Shown: positions 11,131 to 18,671 of the stretch, piece after piece
Position numbering within the stretch: position 1 is the first letter of the stretch
How the letters are laid out: each line of letters opens with the position of its first letter
Assembly (NCBI GenBank): GCA_003427395.1
Contig: BFEA01000515.1
Location: 718,850-741,750 of the forward strand
Reading direction: 5' to 3'
From: Chara braunii
Lineage: Eukaryota; Streptophyta; Charophyceae; Charales; Characeae
DNA: 22,901 nt
Translations under genes and position numbers: made by a program
The notes under the pieces: model-generated
What the model saw: only the letters and a program-made list of their open reading frames with translations
What the model was told of the DNA's origin: nothing
The model's database searches: none

Positions 11131-11850
11131 ACCACGTCGATGAGAGAATGAGATTTTTGCTAGTTTTTTTTCTGCATTCTTCTCTGATTGTGCGTGTCAT
11201 CCTTTCGCACGTGCCAATCTAGTCGTTTCTGTATGTATCATTCCGACTGCATAGGATGTTCCTTCATAAGGTCTTTAGAATAATTACATACATGACATGG
11301 GTTTTAGTCGATGCGTGCGCATGCTCGAGATGGTGTCTGGCGCCTGTCTGAGGGAGCGGCCACACTGTTTCACGTTGCATCCCAAGGAAGACCATCGTGA
11401 ATGCATGTCATCGCGATCCTGTGACGCGATTTTGCTTTTCGCGCGCGCGGGTTTCTTCATCTGAGGTCTCGGCGCCAGCAGTCATTTCGACGATGCTGTC
11501 AATTGCAGAAGCCCCTCTCCGCTACCGGGTGACGCACCCTCGGAGCACAGGGAGATGTTTGGCAAATTTCTTAAGTTTTGTTGCGAGCAGCACCGTAATC
11601 ACGCCCTCATGGCGGTCGGTCTCGTAATTAACATGAAGGAAGAATAGCATGAAGGAGCTGCCCACTACCGGTATTGCTCAATAAGGTTTCGTACTGCAGT
11701 TAGGATTTTGAGACCCGGTTCGGTCAGGATAGCTCCGTCACACCTCGTGACGTCGTAAGGGTGGGGCCGTCCCGTTCCAGGTTCGAGGTCAATGCTTAGT
11801 TAATAATCGTCAGCGCATCACTTCATTCAGAAAAACTACTTAGTATTGCA
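11131..11850. other. No recognisable gene; possible tRNA-like promoter boxes
   Basis: Only short, unsupported ORFs. At 11730-11741 TAGCTCCGTCAC resembles a tRNA box A, and at 11780-11790 GGTTCGAGGTC resembles a box B, 50 bases apart. No cloverleaf can be drawn, so at best this is a remnant of a tRNA-derived SINE. Confidence 0.25.
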
Positions 11851-11852
11851 TT

Positions 11853-12165
11853 GGTAACGACGCCGGGTGACGCTACCGTCGACCCCCGAACACAACGCAC
11901 CCTCATTTTGGATGTACCGGACCGGAAACATAGCTTGCATACGTTCAACTTCAGGGTGCTTTATGTTGGGGGGAAGACGGTAGTAGTCAGAGGGAATAGA
12001 GAGAAAACTCGATGTCGTAGGAGGGTGGAAGGGAGGTGGAGTTCTCTGTCACAAATACTTTGTAGTAGTTCGTTGCTAACGACCCCGCGTGACGCTAGTG
12101 GCCTTATTGACTAGAGAGAAAATAGTGTAGTATTTCTTAGGAGGGTGGAAGGGGAGTGGAGGCTG
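11853..12165. repeat. Two interspersed duplicated motifs upstream of the large gene
   Basis: TAACGACGCCGGGTGACGCT at 11855 recurs as TAACGACCCCGCGTGACGCT at 12077. A related CGGGTGACGCACCC stands near 11526. Separately, TAGAGAGAAAA followed by TAGGAGGGTGGAAGGG occurs at 11997-12034 and again at 12112-12155. The two pairs have different spacings (222 and 115 bases), so they are separate duplications or one rearranged repeat. The segment is probably 5' flank or leader of the large gene. Confidence 0.6.
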
Positions 12166-12361
12166 CTGATAATGGGGTCGAGAAGGGTAGGAGGGTAGGA
12201 GAGAGGGGAGGAGACGGTGAGCTGCCAAACGGTGCGCTCGAGACGAATCGCCACTTTGCCATGATGTGCAAGAACTGCAGAGCATATTGGAGAGAGCGAA
12301 TGGCGCCGGAACAGACGAAGGGGAACTCGCGTAAGACTGCGAAGCCACGAAAGCGAACCAA

Positions 12362-15300
12362 ATGCTCATGAGTCGAATTGCGAGCGATCGCCCTAGTACA
12401 GAGGAAGGTCATGCTGTTAGAGTAGGGTGTTGGAGAGCAATAGTGCAGCAGTTGTCATGCAGAAAGGAGCAAAAAAAAACGACTCGAATTGCTCCTGATC
12501 GTCCTAATAAGGAGGAACGACATGCTGGGAAAGTGGGGTGTCGGAGAGGAATTCGTCAGCTAATGTCAGACAGGAAAGAGGGGGCTTGGTGGGGCAACCC
12601 TGCGGGGAAGGGAAAAAGAAGTAGAAGCACAGCAATTGCAACAGCAATGGGAGGCCGAGGGCTTCGATCCATCGACATACAGTCAAAGAGCGGATTAACC
12701 TCTGTAGGGAGTATCTTAGAGTCTCGTGACAGCAGGGGAACGGTGCAGAAAGAGGTAGAAGAAGAGAAGGAAAACCAGCGGGATGGGGTAGAGAAGGAGG
12801 CGAGCGCAAACGGAAGAGCGGAGTTTAATGTAGGTTCCCGAACGCAAGTGATGGAGAACGCGCGAGCGCCCGCGCCTTCCCCCACTAATTGGATCGCGAT
12901 TGACCTCGGCACGTCTTCCTGCGCCGTGGCCATGGTCGCCAACGAGAAGGTACAAGTGATTCCGAACGAATTTGGCAAACTGTCAACACCGTCTTTCATT
13001 GCCTTCACCGACACGAAGAGACTTGTGGGCGTGCAAGCGCAGAAGCAAGTGCAGAGGAGAGTGGAGAACGTGCTGTTTGAGATCAAACGACTGATTGGAC
13101 GAGATTACGACTCGATAAGGAGGGAAGAGCGTTGTTGCTGGCCTTTCAGCGTGGCGAGGGGCCAGTCGGGGGAAGCACGAGTCGAAGTGAAAAGTGAATT
13201 ACTATCACGGCTTTTCAGCGAGCACGATGAGGAGTCGACGCAATTGTTCACGCCGGAGGAGATACTCGGTATGCTGCTTGCGAAGATGAAGGGTTGTGCC
13301 GAGGCGTTTCCCGATTGTGGCGCGCTTTGCGCTGCCGCCATCACGGTTCCTGCCTCCTACAGCGACAGACAGCGATCAGCGACCAAGTTGGCGGCCGAGA
13401 TCGCAGGCTTCGCTGACGTGGAACTTGTGAGCGAGACCACGGCGGCCACCCTGTCGTACGCCCATCAGTCGGGAATGATGTCATTGGACGGCGGGCGAGG
13501 CTGTGATGGAGAAAGCGGGGATGGCGGGAAGACGATCTTGGTGTTCGCGCTCGGAGGAGGAAGCTTTGACGCCGCCCTCGTGAAGATTGGCGCCGGGTTG
13601 TTGAATGTGATTGCGGTGGCAGGCGATCCCAGCTTAGGAGGCATGGAATTCGACGGCAAGATTATTGAATTGATCACCGGGGGAGAGGGAAGAGAGCTGT
13701 GCGAGGGCATGAAGCCCAGCATGGTGCGAAAACTGCGGGTAGCCAGCGAGAAGGCGAAAAGGGACCTCACGCTGCTCCGTGATGCGCATGTTGAGATAGA
13801 GTCGTTCCACGGAGTCGACGACGACCTGCAGGTGCAAATTGAGCGGGACGCCTTTGAGCACAAGTGTCAGTTTCTCATGGATAAATGCCTGAACTGCGTT
13901 GAGCAGGTGTTACGCGACAGCGGCGGCACTAAGGTAGAAGATGTGAACGAAGTACTGCTCGTGGGCGGATCTACTCGGATCCCGATGATCGCTAGGAGAT
14001 TGCGAGAATTCTTTGGTAATAGATTGGCGCCGAGGTCGCACCCCTATCAGGACGAAGCTGTCGTGCGCGGGGCGGCACTCTGGACGGCTTTCAAAGATAG
14101 AGTGGTAGATAGGAGTAGGAAAGTCGGCGGCGTCGACGAGGGGTCAGCCTCGACGATGGTGTCAGCGGGTGAAAGTGCGCGCTGGTCGGCGGACAATGTG
14201 ATCTTTTGCAGGCGACGCTCCATGAAGGTGTCCGAGTACGAGATGAAGATGACCGGGATAAGCAGCGAGAGGCACCGCTGGGAGAAGTTCGTCATAGAGT
14301 TTGAGAGGCGAAGGCATACGTGCCCGCCTTGGCTGGACAGTATATTGTCCACGTGGCAGCGCGACACTGAACAGGGGTTTCAGGCGGCGGCCGCGGCGGC
14401 GGCGGCGGCGAAACTGCGAGGTGAGGAGGATGCAATGACTGCGCGGTTCCTCAAGTTCCGCGAAGCGTGCGCATATGCATTCGGGCGGGTGTGGGTGAAA
14501 TCTACCACCTCAAGGAAGCCGTTCGTGGGTGATGTCTGGGACGCCGATGACATGCAGTTGTGCTTGCAGAACCTGGGAGAAGTGACGGGGAGAGGTCAGT
14601 CAGGCACGGCGAGCGAGGGCGGACACCAGAGGTCGTTGGATCTTCGAGCTCCTTGCGACTTGGTTGTCTGCCCGCGAGCGGAGGATCTGGTAGATTTGGT
14701 AGGGTTGAGGGACCGGATCGCACAAGTTCGAGAGGGAGGAGTCGAACTAGCTGCACCCTGCCTCGGGTCATCCTTTACGCCCGAAGCTTTGAGGGAGTCA
14801 GGGATCGCTTACGTGCTCCTCGACACGGAAACGCCAACATCTGTCAGCAGTTGGCGTCAGAGCTTTTCCCGCGATCGACGGGATTTCTCGTCGAGAGAGA
14901 ACAACGGATCCGTTGGCCAGCGAGTGGCGCTGGTTGTGCAGTCCGGGCTTTTGCCCGTAGTGTGCATCGGAGGAGGTAGTACGGCAGATACGCGAAGAGC
15001 TGGCAAGAGTACGAGCCTGGAGCAGAGAGAGAGAGAGAATTGCAAGACGCAACTTATGGACGTCATACGGCACGCTTGCAGCGACTGGCGGAATATAGTC
15101 ATCGCTTATCGGCCCATTTCCATTCCGATCTGCGGCTCTGCATCCAGTGCAGTTGGACGAGGAGGAGGTGGTGCTGGCGATGGTGTTTTTCTGGAGGGGG
15201 TTGAGAACAACGTGGTGGAGACTGTTCGGTATTTCCGGCAAGTGATCAGCCATGAGGTGAGCGCTGACGCTGCAGCGGGAACGCGCATCGTCATTCGTGG

Positions 15301-16285
15301 ACGGTTGGATGGGAGCGCCTGGGATGCGCTCTTCAAATGGGAGGAGATTGACGGCTTTCTCCTGGAAGGCGGGTTTCGAGACCCTGACATAGTCGAGCGA
15401 ATCCGTGAGCCATGCCGAGAGAGAAACGATAAAATCTGCCTCTGCCGGACGCAAAATGGAGGTCTGCCCGACGGAGGACTTCCCTCCTGGCTGCATCTCT
15501 TGACTCAACAGCTGCTGAATGCAGAGCGACAACGACGGTTCTTCTTGATAGCCGTCAAGCACCTGCCCAATCAGCACTTGAAAGGGAGTTTCCCATTAGT
15601 AACCAGTGTTTATGAGAGGGACTCCATGAGTGCCGCGCGCTGGAGCACGACGTCGAGGAAGGGTGACGCAATGTTCGAGGCGAAGATCATTCCCATATTC
15701 GGAGATGGACAGGAGTGTTCAGTCACTTTAGAGGCGCAGCTCTCAGAACTCCGGCCGGTTATAAACGAAACGATCCGCCAGAAAGAGAGATTGGTGCTCG
15801 AGTACAAGCCTGCGTTTCATCAACTCCAAGGTGTAGAGAGCGCTCACGCCAGAATGAGACGATGGATATGGTCGAACGTCAGTCCGCAGGCCGCTCAGCT
15901 AGTGCACATCCTTTGCTTCGTCGACGACAAGGTAGATGATGCCACGCGTCAGGCAATCGCCGATCTGCCGAACGTCGACGGGCTGAGCTGGCTGTCGAGT
16001 GCGGATGGGCTGAGCTGGCAGCTTCCTATCCGAGATGAGCCCGCCGTCCGCTCGGAGCGGAGACACCGCGGACTGTTCCTCTCGGATCGGAGACACCGCC
16101 ACCTGCTCGTCTGGGTTTCCATTCTACTTCTCGTGGCGGTCCTTCTCTACTTTCTCTTTGTCGGACTGTGCGACTATTACCATTGCACACCTGCTGATCC
16201 CGTTATGTACGTAGGGGGAGACTGGACTAGCACGTCTCAGGGAAAGACGGGAAATCCCTTCACATACGTGGGGGAGAAGTTGTAA
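12362..16285 (+). CDS. Hsp70 ATPase-domain / tandem TPI-like pseudoenzyme fusion with C-terminal membrane anchor
   Basis: Uninterrupted 1307-codon ORF. Residues 1-163 are basic and low-complexity. An alternative start at Met164 (12851) has a better initiation context (G at -3 and +4) and places the Hsp70 core 14 residues from the N-terminus, so the true protein may be 1144 aa. About 177-580 is an Hsp70 nucleotide-binding domain: WIAIDLGTSSCAV (D181), FEIKRLIGRDY (K242), SETTAATLSYA (E358), VFALGGGSFDAAL, EKAKRDLT (463-470), VLLVGGSTRIP (531-541). The Asp of DLGGGTFD is Ala396. No Hsp70 substrate-binding domain follows. A nine-Ala run (675-683) precedes a TPI-like barrel (718-1015): RKPFVGDVWDADD, SFTPEALRESGIAYVLLDTE, GLLPVVCIGGG, NIVIAYRPI, TRIVIRGRLDG, IDGFLLEGG. 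A weaker second TPI-like part spans about 1070-1215 (KIIPIFGDGQE, LVLEYKP, NVDGLSW). A basic stretch, one transmembrane helix (1248-1269) and a 38-residue tail finish it. Chaperone ATPase and TPI activity are both unlikely; a scaffold or sensor role is only inference. No signal peptide or intron is seen. Confidence 0.88.
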   Translation: MLMSRIASDRPSTEEGHAVRVGCWRAIVQQLSCRKEQKKTTRIAPDRPNKEERHAGKVGCRRGIRQLMSDRKEGAWWGNPAGKGKRSRSTAIATAMGGRGLRSIDIQSKSGLTSVGSILESRDSRGTVQKEVEEEKENQRDGVEKEASANGRAEFNVGSRTQVMENARAPAPSPTNWIAIDLGTSSCAVAMVANEKVQVIPNEFGKLSTPSFIAFTDTKRLVGVQAQKQVQRRVENVLFEIKRLIGRDYDSIRREERCCWPFSVARGQSGEARVEVKSELLSRLFSEHDEESTQLFTPEEILGMLLAKMKGCAEAFPDCGALCAAAITVPASYSDRQRSATKLAAEIAGFADVELVSETTAATLSYAHQSGMMSLDGGRGCDGESGDGGKTILVFALGGGSFDAALVKIGAGLLNVIAVAGDPSLGGMEFDGKIIELITGGEGRELCEGMKPSMVRKLRVASEKAKRDLTLLRDAHVEIESFHGVDDDLQVQIERDAFEHKCQFLMDKCLNCVEQVLRDSGGTKVEDVNEVLLVGGSTRIPMIARRLREFFGNRLAPRSHPYQDEAVVRGAALWTAFKDRVVDRSRKVGGVDEGSASTMVSAGESARWSADNVIFCRRRSMKVSEYEMKMTGISSERHRWEKFVIEFERRRHTCPPWLDSILSTWQRDTEQGFQAAAAAAAAAKLRGEEDAMTARFLKFREACAYAFGRVWVKSTTSRKPFVGDVWDADDMQLCLQNLGEVTGRGQSGTASEGGHQRSLDLRAPCDLVVCPRAEDLVDLVGLRDRIAQVREGGVELAAPCLGSSFTPEALRESGIAYVLLDTETPTSVSSWRQSFSRDRRDFSSRENNGSVGQRVALVVQSGLLPVVCIGGGSTADTRRAGKSTSLEQRERENCKTQLMDVIRHACSDWRNIVIAYRPISIPICGSASSAVGRGGGGAGDGVFLEGVENNVVETVRYFRQVISHEVSADAAAGTRIVIRGRLDGSAWDALFKWEEIDGFLLEGGFRDPDIVERIREPCRERNDKICLCRTQNGGLPDGGLPSWLHLLTQQLLNAERQRRFFLIAVKHLPNQHLKGSFPLVTSVYERDSMSAARWSTTSRKGDAMFEAKIIPIFGDGQECSVTLEAQLSELRPVINETIRQKERLVLEYKPAFHQLQGVESAHARMRRWIWSNVSPQAAQLVHILCFVDDKVDDATRQAIADLPNVDGLSWLSSADGLSWQLPIRDEPAVRSERRHRGLFLSDRRHRHLLVWVSILLLVAVLLYFLFVGLCDYYHCTPADPVMYVGGDWTSTSQGKTGNPFTYVGEKL
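12374..12580 (+). repeat. 111-base in-frame tandem duplication at the 5' end of the ORF
   Basis: TCGAATTGCGAGCGATCGCC at 12373 recurs at 12484 as TCGAATTGCTCCTGATCGTC; the homology continues for about 96 bases. In protein the copies are residues 5-36 (RIASDRPSTEEGHAVRVGC onwards) and 42-73 (RIAPDRPNKEERHAGKVGC onwards), period 37. The reading frame is kept in both, and the substitutions between copies leave a similar basic peptide. Confidence 0.8.
15977..16110 (+). repeat. Short in-frame duplications near the C-terminus
   Basis: Two micro-duplications sit just before the membrane helix. GGGCTGAGCTGG occurs at 15979 and 16006 (27-base period, giving DGLSWLSSADGLSW). CTCGGAGCGGAGACACCGC at 16051 recurs at 16081 with one change (30-base period, giving SERRHRGLFLSDRRHRHLLV). 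Both keep the frame. Confidence 0.75.
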
Positions 16286-16321
16286 TAGCACACCGCAGGG
16301 AATGACCGGAATGATTTTCAT
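16208..16321 (+). repeat. 57-base tandem duplication spanning the stop codon
   Basis: TACGTAGGGGGAGA at 16208 recurs as TACGTGGGGGAGA at 16265, and the following bases (AGCACGTCTCAGGGAA against AGCACACCGCAGGGAA) also align. In protein this is a 19-residue unit beginning YVGGDWTSTSQ, whose second copy is cut after YVGEKL by TAA at 16283-16285 with TAG immediately behind. Confidence 0.7.
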
Positions 16322-17457
16322 TTGATTGTTTTCTGTTTCCAATCAAGCCTAGGCCTTGCCTCTGTAGAGAGGGATACTAGCTCAACGCACCCTGATCAGA
16401 TATCTTTCAAGTCGAACGCAGTCGTGTGGAGGGTGCGCTGTGTTAGGGGGAGGATGGGAAGTCCCCTGTTTCTGATCGCATCGTACGGAAGCACAAACGT
16501 TCAGGTGCCAAAGATTAGACGACGGAGAGCCGAGTAGAACTGCCATCGCTGTTCAGACGGGAAGACTAGTGTTTCCTTTTTGACTTTTGCTTTGTTAACA
16601 GGATAGACGACTGACATTAGTGTATTCGTATGATTCCATGGATATTTGAGCTAGTGACCTGTTTATTAGAAGATATGTAATAATGTGTTCACCTTTCAGT
16701 AACAACTACTGGGCAAGATTTCAGGTTTACGGCGCTCTACGTTAGGACATTCTTGTACTTCTAAAGAGAGCCGGATCCCTCATAGCTATCCTGTTCAGAA
16801 CCGCTAGAATTGTGGGGCTGCTCTTTTCCTCCATTCGTATAGATTTTCGGGAAATCATTAGCGTACCTCTCAGCTTGCACACGTCAATGTGGTTTGGGGG
16901 GGGGGAGGGGGGGGCGCCAAAGGCACGTAGGCATATCAACGCTTGGACTACGTCAATTACACACAAGGAATACACATATTAGGATGCTCTTAACGATTAA
17001 GTACCATACACTAGAGGGCGATCGTTATTCATGCAGGCAGACTCTGTTCCCATCGCTCTGTGTCTGATTTTTTTTCTTTTTTTTCTTTTAAGGTTGCTAA
17101 AATGCGTTTAGACAAGCGGAGACATCTCAGCTCAGATCAGGGCTGTGCTGTGCGTACCCCAGGAAGCGAGCGTGAAAGACTAAGCTTCAAGCGCCCTCAC
17201 TTGGACTTTGCGTACACTAGAAAGCGAGTGTTGTTGAGGCGTCTGCAGTGCTCTTTTCCCAACATCCCCTTAACTCGGAAGGTTGTATCGGTTAAGCGCA
17301 GACAAGGTAATGGAGCTCAGAGCGGGACTCCGCTTAGACCAGAAAGTGATCGCTGTTTAGGCGGTGAGATTGCCTTAGACGTGCCTTCTCTCGCGGACAT
17401 TCTTTTTCGGGAACAGTGATTCTCGTATATAATTCCTTGTAGTGCGTGTAAAGAACC
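16286..17457. other. 3' flank of the large gene; no convincing gene
   Basis: Probably 3' UTR followed by intergenic sequence. A pyrimidine tract lies at 17066-17090 and a run of G/A at 16895-16915. No clear AATAAA is placed near the stop codon. A 119-codon basic ORF at 17060-17419 has no family signature and is not called. Nothing else is recognised. Confidence 0.4.
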
Positions 17458-17460
17458 TTA

Positions 17461-17557
17461 GGGCCAGATCCCATTAGCCCCTATTGTTCATTTCTGACCG
17501 TTGATCTTCGTAATCGAGGGTCAAAAATGAATAATCCAGGGTAGTGGGATCTGACCC
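17461..17557. mobile_element. 97-bp PIF/Harbinger-like MITE with TTA target duplication
   Basis: Terminal inverted repeats of 39 bases (17461-17499 and 17519-17557) match at about 31 positions. The outer ends are GGGCCAGATCCC and GGGATCTGACCC. A 19-base loop separates them. The element is flanked by TTA at 17458-17460 and TTA at 17558-17560, the three-base target duplication typical of PIF/Harbinger (Tourist-like) elements, whose ends also commonly start with GGG or GGC. It is non-coding and would be mobilised in trans. Confidence 0.75.
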
Positions 17558-17560
17558 TTA

Positions 17561-18035
17561 GAGAATTGAGTTTAGAGTACGATTGTGCCGGCGGTTCTTT
17601 TGAAAATGGCCTCTGTGGAGGGCCATGTGGCGAACGCAGAAGCAGAATTCGCGGGTAATACAAGTATTTCTCTCGCTGCATCTCGCTGTACTCAAATTCA
17701 TCCTAATATAAAGACCCCCTTGAGGCGGGAGAGCTAGTTTGGTGTGCATGAGCGACCTATGATACAGTTTCGTGTGGATATTTCCCCTTTAAATTCTCTA
17801 GGGAAGAAGGAAAGCACGCACCCCAGTGAAACTGAGATCCGGCTGCACAACAAAAAACAAAAGGAAAAGAAATCCGGCTACCAGAATGATAAGCTTTGCT
17901 GCGCTGCTATCATTCCCAGAATGGTGGCGGGAGTCCTACGGGATATCCTTTAAAATGGAAGGGATGCGGAGAAAACTAGCATCGCATCTGCGCTTAATAT
18001 GACACGCATAAGTAGACAACTGTCCCAATCAAGGA
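17561..18035. other. No recognisable gene
   Basis: AT-leaning sequence with short ORFs only. I see no repeats, RNA gene or conserved motif here. Confidence 0.35.
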
Positions 18036-18135
18036 GGAAAAAAAAAAAAAAAAGATGCTGGTTTTCCCTATGATGTTTTTTTTTTTTTTTTTAATGACGG
18101 GCAATGGAGGGGCATCTTTTTTTCTTTTTTTTTCC
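18036..18135. repeat. Oligo(A)/oligo(T) hairpin
   Basis: GG followed by sixteen A and GATGC at 18036-18058 pairs with GCATC followed by a T-rich run ending CC at 18112-18135 (one inserted base and one interruption). The 53-base loop itself contains a run of 16-17 T. Replication slippage in the A/T runs is likely. The whole could be a worn fold-back element. Confidence 0.6.
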
Positions 18136-18271
18136 TGCGGTCGGATGTGGCCGAGGCATCTCGGAGTCTGGGTGGACAAGTCGCTGATGTCCCCATGTCT
18201 CGTAGTGCTGTGACGGTGTCTGATAACGAACTCATAAATTGGAGACATGTATAGCAGACAGTAAAGGCATC

Positions 18272-18379
18272 GCCACACCACTCTCGGAATGTGCAAAATG
18301 AGAATGAACTTCCGCCCAGAACATGGGCAGATGCACCCGCCACATGTTTGTCTTTTTCACATTTCGAGAGTGGAGTGGC
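18272..18379. mobile_element. Fold-back (MITE-like) element, copy 1
   Basis: 28-base arms at 18272-18299 (GCCACACCACTCTCGGAATG onwards) and 18352-18379 match at 24 positions in inverted orientation around a 52-base centre. The centre and inner arms align with the element at 18551-18671, so the two are copies of one family in the same orientation. No coding capacity. A target duplication could not be fixed with confidence. Confidence 0.65.
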
Positions 18380-18550
18380 TATATGCTCTAAGTGGAGTGA
18401 TACCGCGTTCTGAACAATTTTGATTATCCAAATGCTCGTATAGCGGACAGTAGTGGAGCCAGACCTAGGAGAAGTTTGATATTCACAAAGCGGTGGTGGC
18501 GATGAGAGTCGGTCTCGGTGGTGGGGACACTGAGGAGCGTTGTTGGTAAT

Positions 18551-18671
18551 GGGCCTCGCTGCACGACTCTCGAAATGTGCAAAACGAGAGTGAATCTTCC
18601 GCTAGAATATGGAAAGATGCACGGCCATGATTTTTGTCTTTTGTGCATGTCGAGAGTAGTGCAGCGAGCCC
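18551..18671. mobile_element. Fold-back (MITE-like) element, copy 2
   Basis: Arms at 18551-18584 (GGGCCTCGCTGCACGACTCT onwards) and 18639-18671 are near-perfect inverted repeats: one single-base indel and about four mismatches over about 33 bases. The interior (CTCTCGAAATGTGCAAAA, then CTTCCGC, AGATGCAC and TTTGTC) lines up with copy 1. The outermost arm bases differ from copy 1 (GGGCCTCGCTGCAC against GCCACACC), so the ends have diverged or been exchanged. An RNA through this segment would fold into a long hairpin. Confidence 0.7.

Noticed and set aside
12362-16285. The large ORF as a decayed pseudogene
   Set aside because: 1307 codons without a stop, in-frame small duplications and preserved structural motifs argue against neutral decay, even though catalytic residues are lost. 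Neutral retrocopy status would need dN/dS to exclude fully.
17060-17419. 119-codon basic ORF downstream of the large gene
   Set aside because: No family signature, begins in a pyrimidine tract (MSDFFSFFSF), internally repetitive, and no supporting signals. It is too short to stand on length alone.
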